A DNA stretch of 64,000 nt from Paucihalobacter ruber. Its GTDB lineage: Bacteria > Bacteroidota > Bacteroidia > Flavobacteriales > Flavobacteriaceae. The notes beneath the pieces were generated by a model. That model was given only the letters and a program-made list of their open reading frames with translations, made no database searches and was not told where the DNA came from. Location of the stretch: NCBI RefSeq assembly GCF_006494535.1, contig NZ_VHIQ01000003.1, positions 1-64,000 of the forward strand, read 5' to 3'. Position numbers and translations under genes: made by a program. Numbering within the stretch: the first letter of the stretch is position 1; the number at the start of each line of letters is the position of its first letter. This document shows positions 26,763-36,600 of this stretch, piece after piece.

Positions 26763-28829
26763 TTGAAATACTTTTTTTGCTTAACAGTCTTTATTTTATT
26801 AAAGGTCAATGTCTTTAGTCAAACCCAAAAAGACACCACCCAGCTATCTGAAATTACCTTAGTTAAAGAAGCCGGTACCAAATACCAAAATACAGCCATT
26901 TCTGTATCTCAGTTATCAGCTGCAGATTTACAAAAAAACGATGGAGTCATCATTACGTCGGCGTTGAACAGTATTCCCGGTGTTTACATGCAGCAAGGCA
27001 ATCTTAACACCAATCGCATTACCATTAGAGGTATTGGAGCCAGATCTCAATTCAGCACCAACCGAATCACCACTTATTTTGAAGATATTCCGCTAACCAA
27101 TGCCGAAGGCGAATCGGTAATTGAAGATATAGACGTTGAAAATTTAGGCGGAATTGAAGTTTTAAAAGGTCCAAACAATTCCATTTACGGATCAGGATTA
27201 GGTGGAGTAATCCTACTAAAATCCAAACCCATTATAAATAATTTTGTTCAAAACATAACCCAAGTTGGCAGTTTTGGTCTATGGCGACAAAATATTTCGG
27301 TTGGTGTACAAAACGAAAATAATTATCTTCTGACCAACTACAATCATCTGCAAAGCGATGGTTTTAGAGACAATAGTCGCTATAACCGGGACGCCTTTAA
27401 CTTAAGCGGAAGCTTGGCTTTAAATGAAAAAAGTAAGTTGAGTTTTATTTCGGTTTTTACCAGACTAAAAGCCTTTATTCCGAGTTCTCTCAACGAAACC
27501 GATTTTGAAAACAATCCGCAAACAGCTCCTGCCAACTGGGCGCAATCGGAAGGTTTTGAGTCATACAAGAGGCTGGTTTTGGGAATTAATTACAAACTAA
27601 ACATCAATGCACGTTTAAACTGGTCTACCAGCATTTTTGGTAATTATAAAGATGCTTTCGAGCCGAGACCTTTCGATATTTTAGATGAAGTCAATGGCGC
27701 CTTAGGTTTGCGCTCACTATTAAATTACAATACCAAATTGTTTAATGCCGACACACAATTAACAGTTGGCACCGAACTCATGACTGAAGATTATACATTT
27801 TCCTTATTCCGAAATTTATACCAACAACAACCCGGTGTGGGCAGTGTTAAGGGCGACCAATTTGCGAAAACCAATCAGAATAGAAATTACATCAGAGCTT
27901 TTATCAGTCAATCTACCAACATAAACAATACCTGGTTTTTTGAAGCCGGATTGTCGTTGAACAGTACAACTTATACTCAAAAAGACGAGTTTAATTCAGA
28001 TACATCTTCTGAAAGAGAATCTTACAGCTTTGAAACCGTATTGTCACCAAGATTGGGTATTTCTTACAAAGCCAACCCAAATACCAATATTTTTGGCTCG
28101 GTGAGTCGTGGATTTTCAGTGCCGTCGGTAGCGGAAACTTTAACACCTGAGGGCAGCATCAATACCGAACTTAAACCTGAACGAGGTTGGAATTATGAAG
28201 TTGGTGTAAAATCAACCTTACTTAAAAACAAACTCTACACAGAGTTAACATTATACAGCCTTCAAGTTAATAATTTATTAGTAGCCAGACGTATTGCCGA
28301 AGATCAATTTGTAGGTATCAACGCCGGTGAAAGCAGCCACAAAGGTGCTGAATTAAGTTTGAGATATAACGAAACCCTTTTTAATAATATTGAAGTAAGC
28401 CCTTATTTTACCGGAAGTTTAAATCACTACCGATTCAAAGATTTTGTTGATGGTGATGAGGACTTCTCAGGTAATAAGCTAACAGGTGCGCCAAATGTGC
28501 AATGGCAAACAGGCTTAGATATCAATACCGATTTCGGATTGTCAATTTTTGCTTCGTTATTGCACGTTGGTGCTATACCTTTAAACGACGGCAATACTTT
28601 GTTTAGCGATGCCTATAGTGTTACCAATTTAAAAGCGATGTACCAATTTCCGTTATTTAAATCTATTATTGCAAATATTTCAGCAGGGGTAAATAATTTA
28701 TTCGATTTAAATTATGCAGCGAGTATTTTACCTAACGCTGTAGGTTTTGGTAATTCGGCACCACGTTACTTTTATCCTGGTGCGCCGGTTAATTACTTTG
28801 GGAATATCAATTTAAGATACCAGTTTTAA
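26763..28829 (+). CDS. TonB-dependent outer-membrane receptor (iron-complex type)
   Basis: 688 residues. TTG start at 26763 is the only one that gives an intact signal peptide (MKYFFCLTVFILLKVNVFSQ). Plug domain at about 40-155 with RITIRGIGARSQFSTNRITTYFEDIPL, IEVLKGPNNSIYGSGLGGVILL; the rest forms the 22-strand barrel, ending NYFGNINLRYQF with the C-terminal Phe needed for outer-membrane assembly. Likely imports a siderophore or another iron complex with TonB energy; the ligand is inferred from general similarity only. No transporter genes adjoin it. Confidence 0.85.
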   Translation: MKYFFCLTVFILLKVNVFSQTQKDTTQLSEITLVKEAGTKYQNTAISVSQLSAADLQKNDGVIITSALNSIPGVYMQQGNLNTNRITIRGIGARSQFSTNRITTYFEDIPLTNAEGESVIEDIDVENLGGIEVLKGPNNSIYGSGLGGVILLKSKPIINNFVQNITQVGSFGLWRQNISVGVQNENNYLLTNYNHLQSDGFRDNSRYNRDAFNLSGSLALNEKSKLSFISVFTRLKAFIPSSLNETDFENNPQTAPANWAQSEGFESYKRLVLGINYKLNINARLNWSTSIFGNYKDAFEPRPFDILDEVNGALGLRSLLNYNTKLFNADTQLTVGTELMTEDYTFSLFRNLYQQQPGVGSVKGDQFAKTNQNRNYIRAFISQSTNINNTWFFEAGLSLNSTTYTQKDEFNSDTSSERESYSFETVLSPRLGISYKANPNTNIFGSVSRGFSVPSVAETLTPEGSINTELKPERGWNYEVGVKSTLLKNKLYTELTLYSLQVNNLLVARRIAEDQFVGINAGESSHKGAELSLRYNETLFNNIEVSPYFTGSLNHYRFKDFVDGDEDFSGNKLTGAPNVQWQTGLDINTDFGLSIFASLLHVGAIPLNDGNTLFSDAYSVTNLKAMYQFPLFKSIIANISAGVNNLFDLNYAASILPNAVGFGNSAPRYFYPGAPVNYFGNINLRYQF

Positions 28830-28835
28830 TATCTT

Positions 28836-30470
28836 TTATTGTAAATCAATAGCTTTAAGATTCTCTAACCTGTTTCTCACCAAGAAATCGTCAATGGTTT
28901 CGAAATGTTCAATAACGCGCTGGTCTTTAAATTCAAATACCTTTTTAGCCAAACCTTGTAGAAAATCGCGGTCGTGCGAGACTAAAATCAAGGTACCGTC
29001 AAAATCCATGAGTGCTTCTTTAAGAACATCTTTTGACTTTAAATCCAAATGATTTGTTGGTTCATCTAGTATAAGCAGGTTAACCGGTTCTAACAACAAT
29101 TTCACCATGGCTAGTCGGGTTTTTTCACCACCCGAAAGTACACTTACTTTTTTGTCGATATCATCGCCTTTAAACATAAATCTACCCAAAATGTTCTTGA
29201 TTTGGGTTCTGATATCTCCTTGCGCAACCTCATCCACGGTTTGAAAAATAGTTAATCCTTCATCTAATAATGACGCTTGATTCTGAGCAAAATAACCTAC
29301 TTTTACATTATGCCCCAACTGGCACTGACCTTCAACTTCAATTTCGCCCATGATGGCTTTTATCATAGTCGATTTACCTTCGCCGTTGCGGCCTACAAAC
29401 GCTACTTTTTCACCTCTGGAAATAGACATGTTGGCGTTTTTAAACACCACCTTCCCTCCATAGGATTTAGACAAATCTTTAACAGTAACGGGATAATCAC
29501 CTGAACGCTGCGCCGGTGGGAAACGCAATTTCAAAGCAGAAGTATCAATTTCGTCAACCTCTATAATTTCCAGCTTTTCAAGCATACGCTCGCGAGAATT
29601 TACCTGATTTGTTTTAGAATAGGTACCTTTAAATCGTTCAATAAACGCCTGCGTTTCGGCAATAAATTTTTGTTGTTCTTGATAGGCTTTTATTTGATGG
29701 GCACGACGCTCTTCGCGCAATTGCAAATAATGACTGTAATTGGCTTTATAATCGTAAATTCTGCCCATAGTTACTTCTATAGTTCGGTTGGTAATGTTAT
29801 CGATAAAAGCGCGATCATGCGAAATAACCATTACAGCCTTAGCCTTATTAACTAAGAAATCTTCTAGCCAGATCACCGATTCAATATCAATATGGTTGGT
29901 AGGCTCATCTAATAAAATTAAATCCGGTTTTTGAAGCAGAATTTTAGCCAATTCTATACGCATGCGATAACCACCACTAAATTCGCTTGTTTTTCGGGCA
30001 AAATCTTCGCGTTTAAAACCCAAACCTCTTAAGGCTTTTTCAACCTCAGCGTCGTAATTAACATCTTCTAGAGCGTAAAACTTTTCACCCAAATCAGACA
30101 CTCGTTGAATTAAATTCATATAATCATCAGACTCGTAATCGGTTCGGGTTTCGAGTTGTTGGTTGAGATTATCCATTTCAGCCCTCATTTCAAACACATG
30201 TTGAAAGGCCTTAGAAGCTTCTTCAAAAACGGTGTTATGATCCTCGGTTAATAAATGCTGTGGTAAATAAGCAATAACGGCGTCTTTTGGAAAGCGAACA
30301 CTGCCTCGGGACGGTCTTTGTTCTCCTGCTATAATCTTCATCATGGTAGATTTACCGGCGCCATTTTTGCCCATTAAGGCAATTTTATCGTTTTCGTTGA
30401 TGGTAAAAGACACACCACTAAATAAGGTGCTTCCACTAAATTCAACAGCTAAATTATCGACTGAAATCAT
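28836..30470 (-). CDS. ABC-F family ATPase
   Basis: 544 residues with two ABC domains and no membrane segment. First Walker A GKNGAGKS (34-41), first signature SEFSGGYRMR, DEPTNH; a charged linker at about 235-310 (the P-site tRNA interaction motif region); second Walker A GRNGEGKS, second signature LSGGEKTR and DEPTNHLD. ABC-F proteins act on ribosomes as translation factors or antibiotic protection factors. The length and YbiT/EttA-like linker suggest a housekeeping translation factor, but the subfamily is not certain. Confidence 0.9.
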   Translation of the reverse strand: MISVDNLAVEFSGSTLFSGVSFTINENDKIALMGKNGAGKSTMMKIIAGEQRPSRGSVRFPKDAVIAYLPQHLLTEDHNTVFEEASKAFQHVFEMRAEMDNLNQQLETRTDYESDDYMNLIQRVSDLGEKFYALEDVNYDAEVEKALRGLGFKREDFARKTSEFSGGYRMRIELAKILLQKPDLILLDEPTNHIDIESVIWLEDFLVNKAKAVMVISHDRAFIDNITNRTIEVTMGRIYDYKANYSHYLQLREERRAHQIKAYQEQQKFIAETQAFIERFKGTYSKTNQVNSRERMLEKLEIIEVDEIDTSALKLRFPPAQRSGDYPVTVKDLSKSYGGKVVFKNANMSISRGEKVAFVGRNGEGKSTMIKAIMGEIEVEGQCQLGHNVKVGYFAQNQASLLDEGLTIFQTVDEVAQGDIRTQIKNILGRFMFKGDDIDKKVSVLSGGEKTRLAMVKLLLEPVNLLILDEPTNHLDLKSKDVLKEALMDFDGTLILVSHDRDFLQGLAKKVFEFKDQRVIEHFETIDDFLVRNRLENLKAIDLQ

Positions 30471-30523
30471 TCTTAAATTTTAAAGGCTGCAAAGCTATTA
30501 AAAAGAATAACAATTTAAGATGA

Positions 30524-31771
30524 TTAATTGGGATTTTGAATTTGCTTGGCTTCAATCCATTTGCTCATATACTTCGTGCTTTGAATGGTGTGATGCTGCA
30601 ATAATTGACCAATAAAATTTTCTTGACGATGACGGGCCAGATTGTTAGATAGATTTTCGATAGTATTGATCAACGCCTTCTCAAATTTTTCTTTTTGAAA
30701 ACGTTCATTGATCACTTTAAACCCGTTATTGCTATAAAATTGCCATTCAGATGGGTCTTTGTAAAGTAATACAGCTTGTTTGGCATAATCTTTTGGGTTG
30801 TCTAAAACGCAATCATCTGTTTCCATAAGGTTAAAAATACCTTCGGCAGCAACTGTGGTCATGATGCAAGGGGTACCGTTTGTCATAGCATCTATCACCT
30901 TCCCTTTTAATCCGGCACCAAAGCGCAAAGGTGCTAAACAAATTCTGCTGTTTTGCATTACTGTGTTGACATCTGCTACATGACCTTTTACCAGAAAACC
31001 TTCCTTTTCATTGTTAAGTTGCAGCACCTTTTCAGTTGGGTAAGCACCATAAATATGCAATTCTGCTTCAGGAAGTTTAGCTTTAATTAAGGGCCAAATG
31101 GTTTGCTTTAAATACAGAACGGCATCTAAGTTGGGCTCATGACGAAAATTTCCGATAGTCACAAAATTAGAACGTTCCTCAAATTTTGGCAATGCCTCTA
31201 TTTGGGCTGATGTAATCGGGTTTAAAAGAAAAGGTAAATAGACGAGCAAATTGGGATTAATTTCGAACTCGCCACGCAAAAAACACATTTCTTCTTCAGA
31301 AATTATCAAGCTCAAGTCAGATCGATAAATAGATGCTATTTCGCGTTTGGTAAAATCGTTGTAGAGAAAACTATCATCGAAGGGTATTCCTTGTTTTAAT
31401 GCAATTTGTCTGCCTTTTCTTAAAAAGTGTAAATCTTCGGTATCTAAAATTTTGATGGCATTTGGACAGTTTTCGGTAACACGCCAGCCAAATTGTTCTT
31501 CGGTCATAAAACGGTCGAAAATGACGATTTGAGGATTCAATTCAGAAATGAAATCGTCAAAACCAGAATGATTTAATTGTATACTTGCCGTTTGAACACC
31601 GATGGCTTCTAAAGCAAATGACTGATTAGTTTTAGAACTGGCAGAAACAAAAGTAATTTGGTAACCAGAATTCTTAAACATATCAATTAGCTGCAGCATT
31701 CTGCTACCGGCCGCAGTACTGTTAGGTTCTGGCCAAACAAAACCGATAATCAAAAGTTTTGGTTGTTTCAA
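30524..31771 (-). CDS. Glycosyltransferase, GT-B fold (group 1 / GT4-like)
   Basis: 415 residues, cytoplasmic. N-terminal Rossmann segment (LLIIGFVWPEPNSTAAGSRMLQLIDMFKNSGY) and C-terminal donor-binding half with VTIGNFRHEPNLDAVLYLK, ELHIYGAYP, and RICLAPLRFGAGLKGKVIDAMTNGTPCIMT, the region carrying the sugar-nucleotide-binding motif. Likely builds an extracellular polysaccharide or glycan. No other glycan genes adjoin it, so the product is unknown. Confidence 0.8.
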   Translation of the reverse strand: MKQPKLLIIGFVWPEPNSTAAGSRMLQLIDMFKNSGYQITFVSASSKTNQSFALEAIGVQTASIQLNHSGFDDFISELNPQIVIFDRFMTEEQFGWRVTENCPNAIKILDTEDLHFLRKGRQIALKQGIPFDDSFLYNDFTKREIASIYRSDLSLIISEEEMCFLRGEFEINPNLLVYLPFLLNPITSAQIEALPKFEERSNFVTIGNFRHEPNLDAVLYLKQTIWPLIKAKLPEAELHIYGAYPTEKVLQLNNEKEGFLVKGHVADVNTVMQNSRICLAPLRFGAGLKGKVIDAMTNGTPCIMTTVAAEGIFNLMETDDCVLDNPKDYAKQAVLLYKDPSEWQFYSNNGFKVINERFQKEKFEKALINTIENLSNNLARHRQENFIGQLLQHHTIQSTKYMSKWIEAKQIQNPN

Positions 31772-31778
31772 AAATTAT

Positions 31779-32246
31779 TTATTGAGGCTCAGGAGTTAAG
31801 GTGTATTTAAATCGTACCAGTTGCGCCCAGTATACCATTTCTTGTATTTGGTCATGGGTTAAATCGGCTTCGTGATGTGTCCATGTGTATGAAGGTAACG
31901 GCATTTTCTTTTCTTTAACCTCTTCAATCAACTCCTCCATTTTATGGTCCTTTTTCTTATCGCTGTAATCTGCCCATTTTGAAACGTTAAAATGAGATTT
32001 TCCTTCTACAACATGACTATTAATCCAATAGTTAACCGGAGTAATACTGTTATACCAAGGATATCTGGTGTGATCTGAATGGCAATCAAAACAATTGTTT
32101 AATAAAATATCTTTGACCTCATCGGGTGGATTGGTATCGACTAAAAAGTGATCTACAGAAACTATGTCGCCATCATTTTTATCAGGCGAAAAGAACTGCG
32201 CCACGATAATTATTACCAATAAAAAAAACATTACTTTTTTAAGCAT
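31779..32246 (-). CDS. Haem-binding domain protein, membrane-anchored
   Basis: 155 residues. N-terminal membrane anchor or signal (VMFFLLVIIIVAQFF). A c-type haem motif CFDCH lies at 52-56, followed by SDHTRYPWYNSITPVNYWINSHV, the signature of the Bacteroidota haem-binding domain family (PF14376). Probably periplasmic, facing the electron-transport chain; partner unknown. Lies 7 bp upstream of the glycosyltransferase gene and on the same strand. Confidence 0.85.
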   Translation of the reverse strand: MLKKVMFFLLVIIIVAQFFSPDKNDGDIVSVDHFLVDTNPPDEVKDILLNNCFDCHSDHTRYPWYNSITPVNYWINSHVVEGKSHFNVSKWADYSDKKKDHKMEELIEEVKEKKMPLPSYTWTHHEADLTHDQIQEMVYWAQLVRFKYTLTPEPQ

Positions 32247-32298
32247 ACGAAAGGATTTTATTAGATTGATTAAAAGTAAAAAAAAACTAAGATGATTT

Positions 32299-33276
32299 TT
32301 ACAATTCCATTACTGTTTTTAAAACTTCCGGCGAAACATTGAGTAACTTACTCCTTACAAGCCTGGAAGTAAGTGTTCTCCAATTATTGTTAGTTTCAAA
32401 AATAGATTTCAAAATGGGTAATGCCTTATCTATATCGTTGTTATTAAGTAAGTTGACGGCATACCAATACTGCATTTCAAGATTTTCGGGGAACATTTGT
32501 TGGGCGTTTAAATACATGTCCTCAGCGGTTTTAGAGTCGCCATTTTCCATGGCTACATCACCCTTATTCATAAAATCGTAAGCTTTATGCACCTTCACCA
32601 ATCTTTCAAGTTCTTCAATAGGGTTATCACTGTCTTCTACCCTCAATTCCATTTTGGTATCTTGCCAACTATTTCCGGTAGCTTTGGCATTAACAATTAA
32701 AATAGCAGCGCTTTGTTTACCCCTAATATCGCCTTGTTCACGCTCAGCTGCCTTTAATGCCGCCATTAATCTATCTTCTAAATTACCGGAATAATTTTCA
32801 AACGCCCTTGCCATAGCATCAACTACAGTATTTTTAAGCATCATATTGGCCTGAACTGAATAATTTTTACCACGCTTATGGCCTGCCTCCTCAATGCATA
32901 ATTTTCCGGTATGTGTAGCGGTCAATCCTTCTTTATTGAGCATGGCCACCTGCCTGTAGGCCTGGCCTTCGTCGTTTGCCAACAATACTTCTAAAGCCTG
33001 CTGCGGTTTTAATCCCTGTTTCATAAGCGCTAAGCCTTTTGGTCCGTAAGCAGGGTTCACTAAAGATTGTGTAGCAACAACTCCAACTTCGGCTTCACCA
33101 TAAATTACCAAACTGCCAACACTAAACCAATGGCTCTGCACTGCTACCCCCATTTCTCCGGTAGTTTCGTCTAAGGCTACTATACTATAGGTATGTGTAA
33201 ACGGCTCAGATTTTTTATAAACCTGAGATTGAGCCAAAAAACTTATAAAAAAGATAGAAAGTAAAATTGATTTCAT
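32299..33276 (-). CDS. DUF1028 domain protein with C-terminal TPR-like region, exported
   Basis: 325 residues. Signal peptide 1-17 (SILLSIFFISFLAQSQ). DUF1028 at about 24-215: YSIVALDETTGEMGVAVQSH, VGVVATQSLVNPAYGPKGL, and KQSAAILIV. The fold resembles Ntn-hydrolases, but activity is unproven. Residues about 235-305 form helical TPR-like repeats (DVAMENGDSKTAEDMYLNAQ, DIDKALPILKS). Divergent from purB. Function unknown; peptidase-like activity is only inferred from the fold. Confidence 0.85.
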   Translation of the reverse strand: MKSILLSIFFISFLAQSQVYKKSEPFTHTYSIVALDETTGEMGVAVQSHWFSVGSLVIYGEAEVGVVATQSLVNPAYGPKGLALMKQGLKPQQALEVLLANDEGQAYRQVAMLNKEGLTATHTGKLCIEEAGHKRGKNYSVQANMMLKNTVVDAMARAFENYSGNLEDRLMAALKAAEREQGDIRGKQSAAILIVNAKATGNSWQDTKMELRVEDSDNPIEELERLVKVHKAYDFMNKGDVAMENGDSKTAEDMYLNAQQMFPENLEMQYWYAVNLLNNNDIDKALPILKSIFETNNNWRTLTSRLVRSKLLNVSPEVLKTVMEL

Positions 33277-33360
33277 AAAATGAAAATTCGTTAGTGAAAT
33301 ATGATAATTATATGCAACTAAGTTAAACCTTTTTATGTTTAATTTTCTATGCTTAATGGT

Positions 33361-33368
33361 TATCTTTG
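33361..33368 (+). promoter_or_regulatory. -7 element of a putative purB promoter
   Basis: TATCTTTG matches TAnnTTTG and ends 24 bp before the ATG at 33392. Its position inside the upstream extension of the frame supports the 33392 start. Confidence 0.5.
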
Positions 33369-33391
33369 TGACTTATTTTAAAAATCACCGT

Positions 33392-34729
33392 ATGACATCG
33401 CTCTACGCCATTTCACCCATTGATGGTAGATATCACGATAAAGTAAAAGACTTAGGACATTACTTTTCTGAGGCTGCGCTTATTAAATATCGTGTACAAG
33501 TTGAAATTGAATATTTTATTGCATTGTGCGAAGTACCGCTGCCGCAGTTGACAACCATAACACCTGATTTGTTTGAAAGTCTTCGAAATATTTATTCAAA
33601 TTTTTCTGAAGCAGATGCGCTTCAAATAAAAGACATTGAAAAAACCACCAATCACGATGTGAAAGCGGTTGAATATTTCATTAAGGAGCAATTTGACCAA
33701 CTTAGATTAAGCGATTATAAGGAGTTTATACACTTTGGACTTACCTCTCAAGATATCAACAATACGGCCATTCCGTTAAGTATTAAAGACTCATTAAATG
33801 AAGTTTACTTACCGGAATTACAACAACTCATCAGCACACTCAAAAATCTTTCAAATCAATGGTCTGATATACCAATGCTTGCCCGTACACACGGCCAGCC
33901 GGCATCACCAACCCGTTTAGGAAAAGAAATTGAAGTTTTTGTTACCAGGTTAGAAGCGCAATTAGAATCACTACTTCAGGTTCCGCATGCAGCTAAATTT
34001 GGTGGTGCCACCGGAAATTTAAACGCACATCATGTGGCTTATCCATCAACCGATTGGAAAGCCTTCGGTAAGCATTTTGTTGAAAAGGTTTTAGGTTTAC
34101 ATCACTCCTTTCCTACCACACAAATCGAACATTATGACCATATGGCTGCAATGTTTGATGCGCTCAAAAGAATAAACACCATTGTAATTGATTTAAATCG
34201 TGATTTGTGGACCTACATTTCAATGGATTATTTCAAGCAACAAATTAAAGCCGGTGAAGTTGGTAGCTCTGCCATGCCTCACAAGGTAAATCCTATAGAT
34301 TTTGAAAACAGTGAAGGGAATTTAGGTTACGCCAATGCTATTTTTGAACATTTATCGGCCAAACTACCCATTAGCAGATTGCAACGAGACCTAACTGATA
34401 GCACGGTTTTAAGAAATGTTGGTGTACCATTTGCACACACCATTGTTGGATTTAAATCTACCCTAAAAGGATTGGGTAAACTCTTACTCAATGAGGAAAA
34501 AATAAACGCCGACTTAGAACAAAATTGGGCCGTGGTGGCTGAGGCCATTCAAACAATATTAAGACGTGAAGGATACCCGAATCCTTATGAAGCATTAAAA
34601 GGACTTACTAGAACCAACACTAAAATAACACAAACATCAATTTCAGAATTTATTGATACCTTAGAGGTGTCTGAAGCCATAAAAATAGAGTTGAAACAAA
34701 TAACCCCTAGAAATTATACCGGTATTTAA
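33392..34729 (+). CDS. purB: Adenylosuccinate lyase
   Basis: 445 residues from the ATG at 33392 (MTSLYAISPIDGRYHDKV), the normal PurB N-terminus; an in-frame ATG at 33335 would add 19 residues, placed over the promoter box. Cleaves SAICAR to AICAR plus fumarate and adenylosuccinate to AMP plus fumarate. Signatures: TSQDINNTA, ARTHGQPASPTRLGKE, and the catalytic loop GSSAMPHKVNPIDFEN. A tiny membrane-protein gene follows after 2 bp. Confidence 0.97.
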   Translation: MTSLYAISPIDGRYHDKVKDLGHYFSEAALIKYRVQVEIEYFIALCEVPLPQLTTITPDLFESLRNIYSNFSEADALQIKDIEKTTNHDVKAVEYFIKEQFDQLRLSDYKEFIHFGLTSQDINNTAIPLSIKDSLNEVYLPELQQLISTLKNLSNQWSDIPMLARTHGQPASPTRLGKEIEVFVTRLEAQLESLLQVPHAAKFGGATGNLNAHHVAYPSTDWKAFGKHFVEKVLGLHHSFPTTQIEHYDHMAAMFDALKRINTIVIDLNRDLWTYISMDYFKQQIKAGEVGSSAMPHKVNPIDFENSEGNLGYANAIFEHLSAKLPISRLQRDLTDSTVLRNVGVPFAHTIVGFKSTLKGLGKLLLNEEKINADLEQNWAVVAEAIQTILRREGYPNPYEALKGLTRTNTKITQTSISEFIDTLEVSEAIKIELKQITPRNYTGI

Positions 34730-34731
34730 CG

Positions 34732-34914
34732 ATGTGGAAATTTATAAAAAATAACCTGTCTTTGGTGTTCTCCAGCTGTATTGGGTTGTTATTTGTAATC
34801 GCAGGAATATTTGATATTCTAGACCTTATGATTGTGAAACTTATTTTAATTTCATCAATCATTATCTTGTTTGTTCATGTTATGAACACTTTAAGTAATA
34901 GTATTCAAAAATAA
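34732..34914 (+). CDS. Small two-helix membrane protein of unknown function
   Basis: 60 residues, with two hydrophobic segments at about 9-28 and 33-50 (LVFSSCIGLLFVIAGIFDIL; IVKLILISSIIILFVHVM) and few charges. It starts 2 bp after the purB stop and is followed by a strong hairpin, so it is co-transcribed with purB. No family recognised. Confidence 0.6.
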   Translation: MWKFIKNNLSLVFSSCIGLLFVIAGIFDILDLMIVKLILISSIIILFVHVMNTLSNSIQK

Positions 34915-34916
34915 AA

Positions 34917-34946
34917 GCGCCGCTACACTAAACAAAGTGCGCGGCG
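34917..34946. terminator. Terminator hairpin after the purB unit
   Basis: CGCCGC / GCGGCG plus CACT / AGTG stems around aaacaa, followed by attctagattt. It lies between converging genes and may serve both. Confidence 0.65.
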
Positions 34947-34968
34947 ATTCTAGATTTATTTTCTATTC

Positions 34969-35514
34969 TTAATTAAAAAAATTAATCAGGTCTTTAAAAG
35001 CATCTTCCTCCATATTGGATTTAGACATGATTTGACTTAGGTTCATCATTTTATCGGCACTCATATTTTTACCCAGAACTCGCACTACCGCAAAGCCCTT
35101 ATCGTCTGCATGACCAAACATTACAAATTCTTTGACAGCGTTGTCTTCTCCAAGATATTTTATTACAAACTTTCCGTCTTCAATATTGCCGCCACGCAAT
35201 AATTCTTCGTACTGCTCTGCATCTAATATGGCCTTGACCTTATTGAGTTCTGCATTAAACAAATCCATATTTTGTTCATCAATGCGGTAAGCAAGCATAT
35301 TGAGTCTGTCAATAGATTTATACGCTTCTTGCTCATCGGGGTTTAAAGCCGATTCATCAATATTAAGTATACTCTTAGGCACGTCCATACTTAAAAAACC
35401 CGGTTGTTCCTGATGGTCTACAAAATAGGCTTGCAAACTCGTGCCATCACCGCAAGATGTCATTAAAGACAGTAACAGAACAAATGGAATGATATTTCTT
35501 ACTAAAGCTACCAT
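34969..35514 (-). CDS. DUF4252 family lipoprotein
   Basis: 181 residues. Lipoprotein signal with a lipobox-like LLLSLMTSCGD, Cys at 21, so anchored in the envelope. The region from about 60 on (KSIDRLNMLAYRIDEQNMDLFNAELNKVKAIL, EFVMFGHADDKGFAVVRVLG, MNLSQIM) is DUF4252-like. Second of two DUF4252 genes (5 bp after the first) at the end of a sigma/anti-sigma unit. Function unknown. Confidence 0.8.
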   Translation of the reverse strand: MVALVRNIIPFVLLLSLMTSCGDGTSLQAYFVDHQEQPGFLSMDVPKSILNIDESALNPDEQEAYKSIDRLNMLAYRIDEQNMDLFNAELNKVKAILDAEQYEELLRGGNIEDGKFVIKYLGEDNAVKEFVMFGHADDKGFAVVRVLGKNMSADKMMNLSQIMSKSNMEEDAFKDLINFFN

Positions 35515-35519
35515 ACAAT

Positions 35520-36092
35520 TTACTCTGAAGATTTTTTAACCTTTTTAAGCTGATCGCCACCCGGAACGTTCATACCATTGGTAATCTCACCAATTTTTCT
35601 AAGGTCAATATCACCGGTTAGACTTAATAAAACAGTTTCTACCTCTAACTTTTTACCGTTAATATTGACATCTGAATTTTTGGTAAGCTCATTTAAACCG
35701 GTCATAAACATCAATAATTCTTTAACATGGTTTTCGTCTTTACCTTCTTTTACATAAAATTTGATATTTTGCTCGCCATCTTTAATTCTCATCAATTCTT
35801 GTAAACTTGATGTTTTGAGATAGCCGTCAACGGTTGCCAGCATATCGGCAGATACTTTTGCATCGCCTGTGGTAAAGACGCGCATACCTGTGATTTTTTT
35901 AACCATGTCTAAATATTCTTGTGCTTCTGCATCATCAAGATTAACGCCCATTGAGGCAATCATGCTAAACATTTTTTGATTGACCACCACTGAGGTTACG
36001 CCTTTTACATCTTCGTATTTATCGAAAACACTCTGAGCAGTGACCAACACTGGCATCAGGATTAAGGCTAAAATAAAACTTACTTTTTTCAT
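35520..36092 (-). CDS. DUF4252 family exported protein
   Basis: 190 residues from the ATG at 36092 (MKKVSFILALILMPVLVTAQS), which gives a clean signal peptide with no lipobox; the longer frame back to 36152 would overlap the upstream gene and lose the signal. The mature part (VFDKYEDVKGVTSVVVNQKMFSMIAS, MRVFTTGDAKVSADM, LLMFMTGLNELTKNSDVNINGKK) matches DUF4252. It starts 10 bp after the anti-sigma-like gene and is probably in the same unit. Function unknown. Confidence 0.8.
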   Translation of the reverse strand: MKKVSFILALILMPVLVTAQSVFDKYEDVKGVTSVVVNQKMFSMIASMGVNLDDAEAQEYLDMVKKITGMRVFTTGDAKVSADMLATVDGYLKTSSLQELMRIKDGEQNIKFYVKEGKDENHVKELLMFMTGLNELTKNSDVNINGKKLEVETVLLSLTGDIDLRKIGEITNGMNVPGGDQLKKVKKSSE

Positions 36093-36102
36093 TGCTTTAA
36101 AT

Positions 36103-36600
36103 TTAATTTGTTGTTTTAAAAATTTTGTTTTTTGTGTTTGAGAACTCTTCAATCAAACCAATTTTGCTAACACCTTCGGTATAAGATTCGCTCATGGTGT
36201 TAAGCACAGCTAATTGTTGGGTTCCTTTATTTAACTGTGTAGACACTAATTGCAGTGCTTCAACAGTTTTGTAATACAACTCTTGTTCTTCGGGCGAAAG
36301 CTGACTTAATTCTGTTTTCGGCGCTTCTGGTTGAGAGATGTAAATTCCAAACATAAGCACTGCAACGGCTGCGACAGAAATCCACCTGTAAACATTGTTT
36401 TTCTTAGGTTTTAATGGAACGTCTTTATTGTATTGCTCTGTTTTGGCTTGTTCAAAATATCCAAACATCAATCTATACGATTCTAAATGTTCGGGTACCC
36501 GGTTATTTAAAAAGTATTGCCGTAATTGTTGCTCTTCGGCAAGTGACGTTTCACCTAAATCGTACTTTTCAAGTAGTTGTTCTATATTATTTAACACCAT
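36103..36600 (-). CDS. Putative anti-sigma factor, single-pass membrane protein
   Basis: 165 residues. A cytoplasmic N-terminal domain of about 70 residues (LNNIEQLLEKYDLGETSLAE, then RQYFLNNRVPEHLESYRLMF) is followed by one membrane segment (WISVAAVAVLMFGIYI) and a Gln/Glu-rich periplasmic tail. This is the layout of flavobacterial anti-sigma proteins. It overlaps the ECF sigma gene by 14 bp, strong evidence for translational coupling. The role is inferred from layout and context. Confidence 0.65.
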   Translation of the reverse strand: MVLNNIEQLLEKYDLGETSLAEEQQLRQYFLNNRVPEHLESYRLMFGYFEQAKTEQYNKDVPLKPKKNNVYRWISVAAVAVLMFGIYISQPEAPKTELSQLSPEEQELYYKTVEALQLVSTQLNKGTQQLAVLNTMSESYTEGVSKIGLIEEFSNTKNKIFKTTN

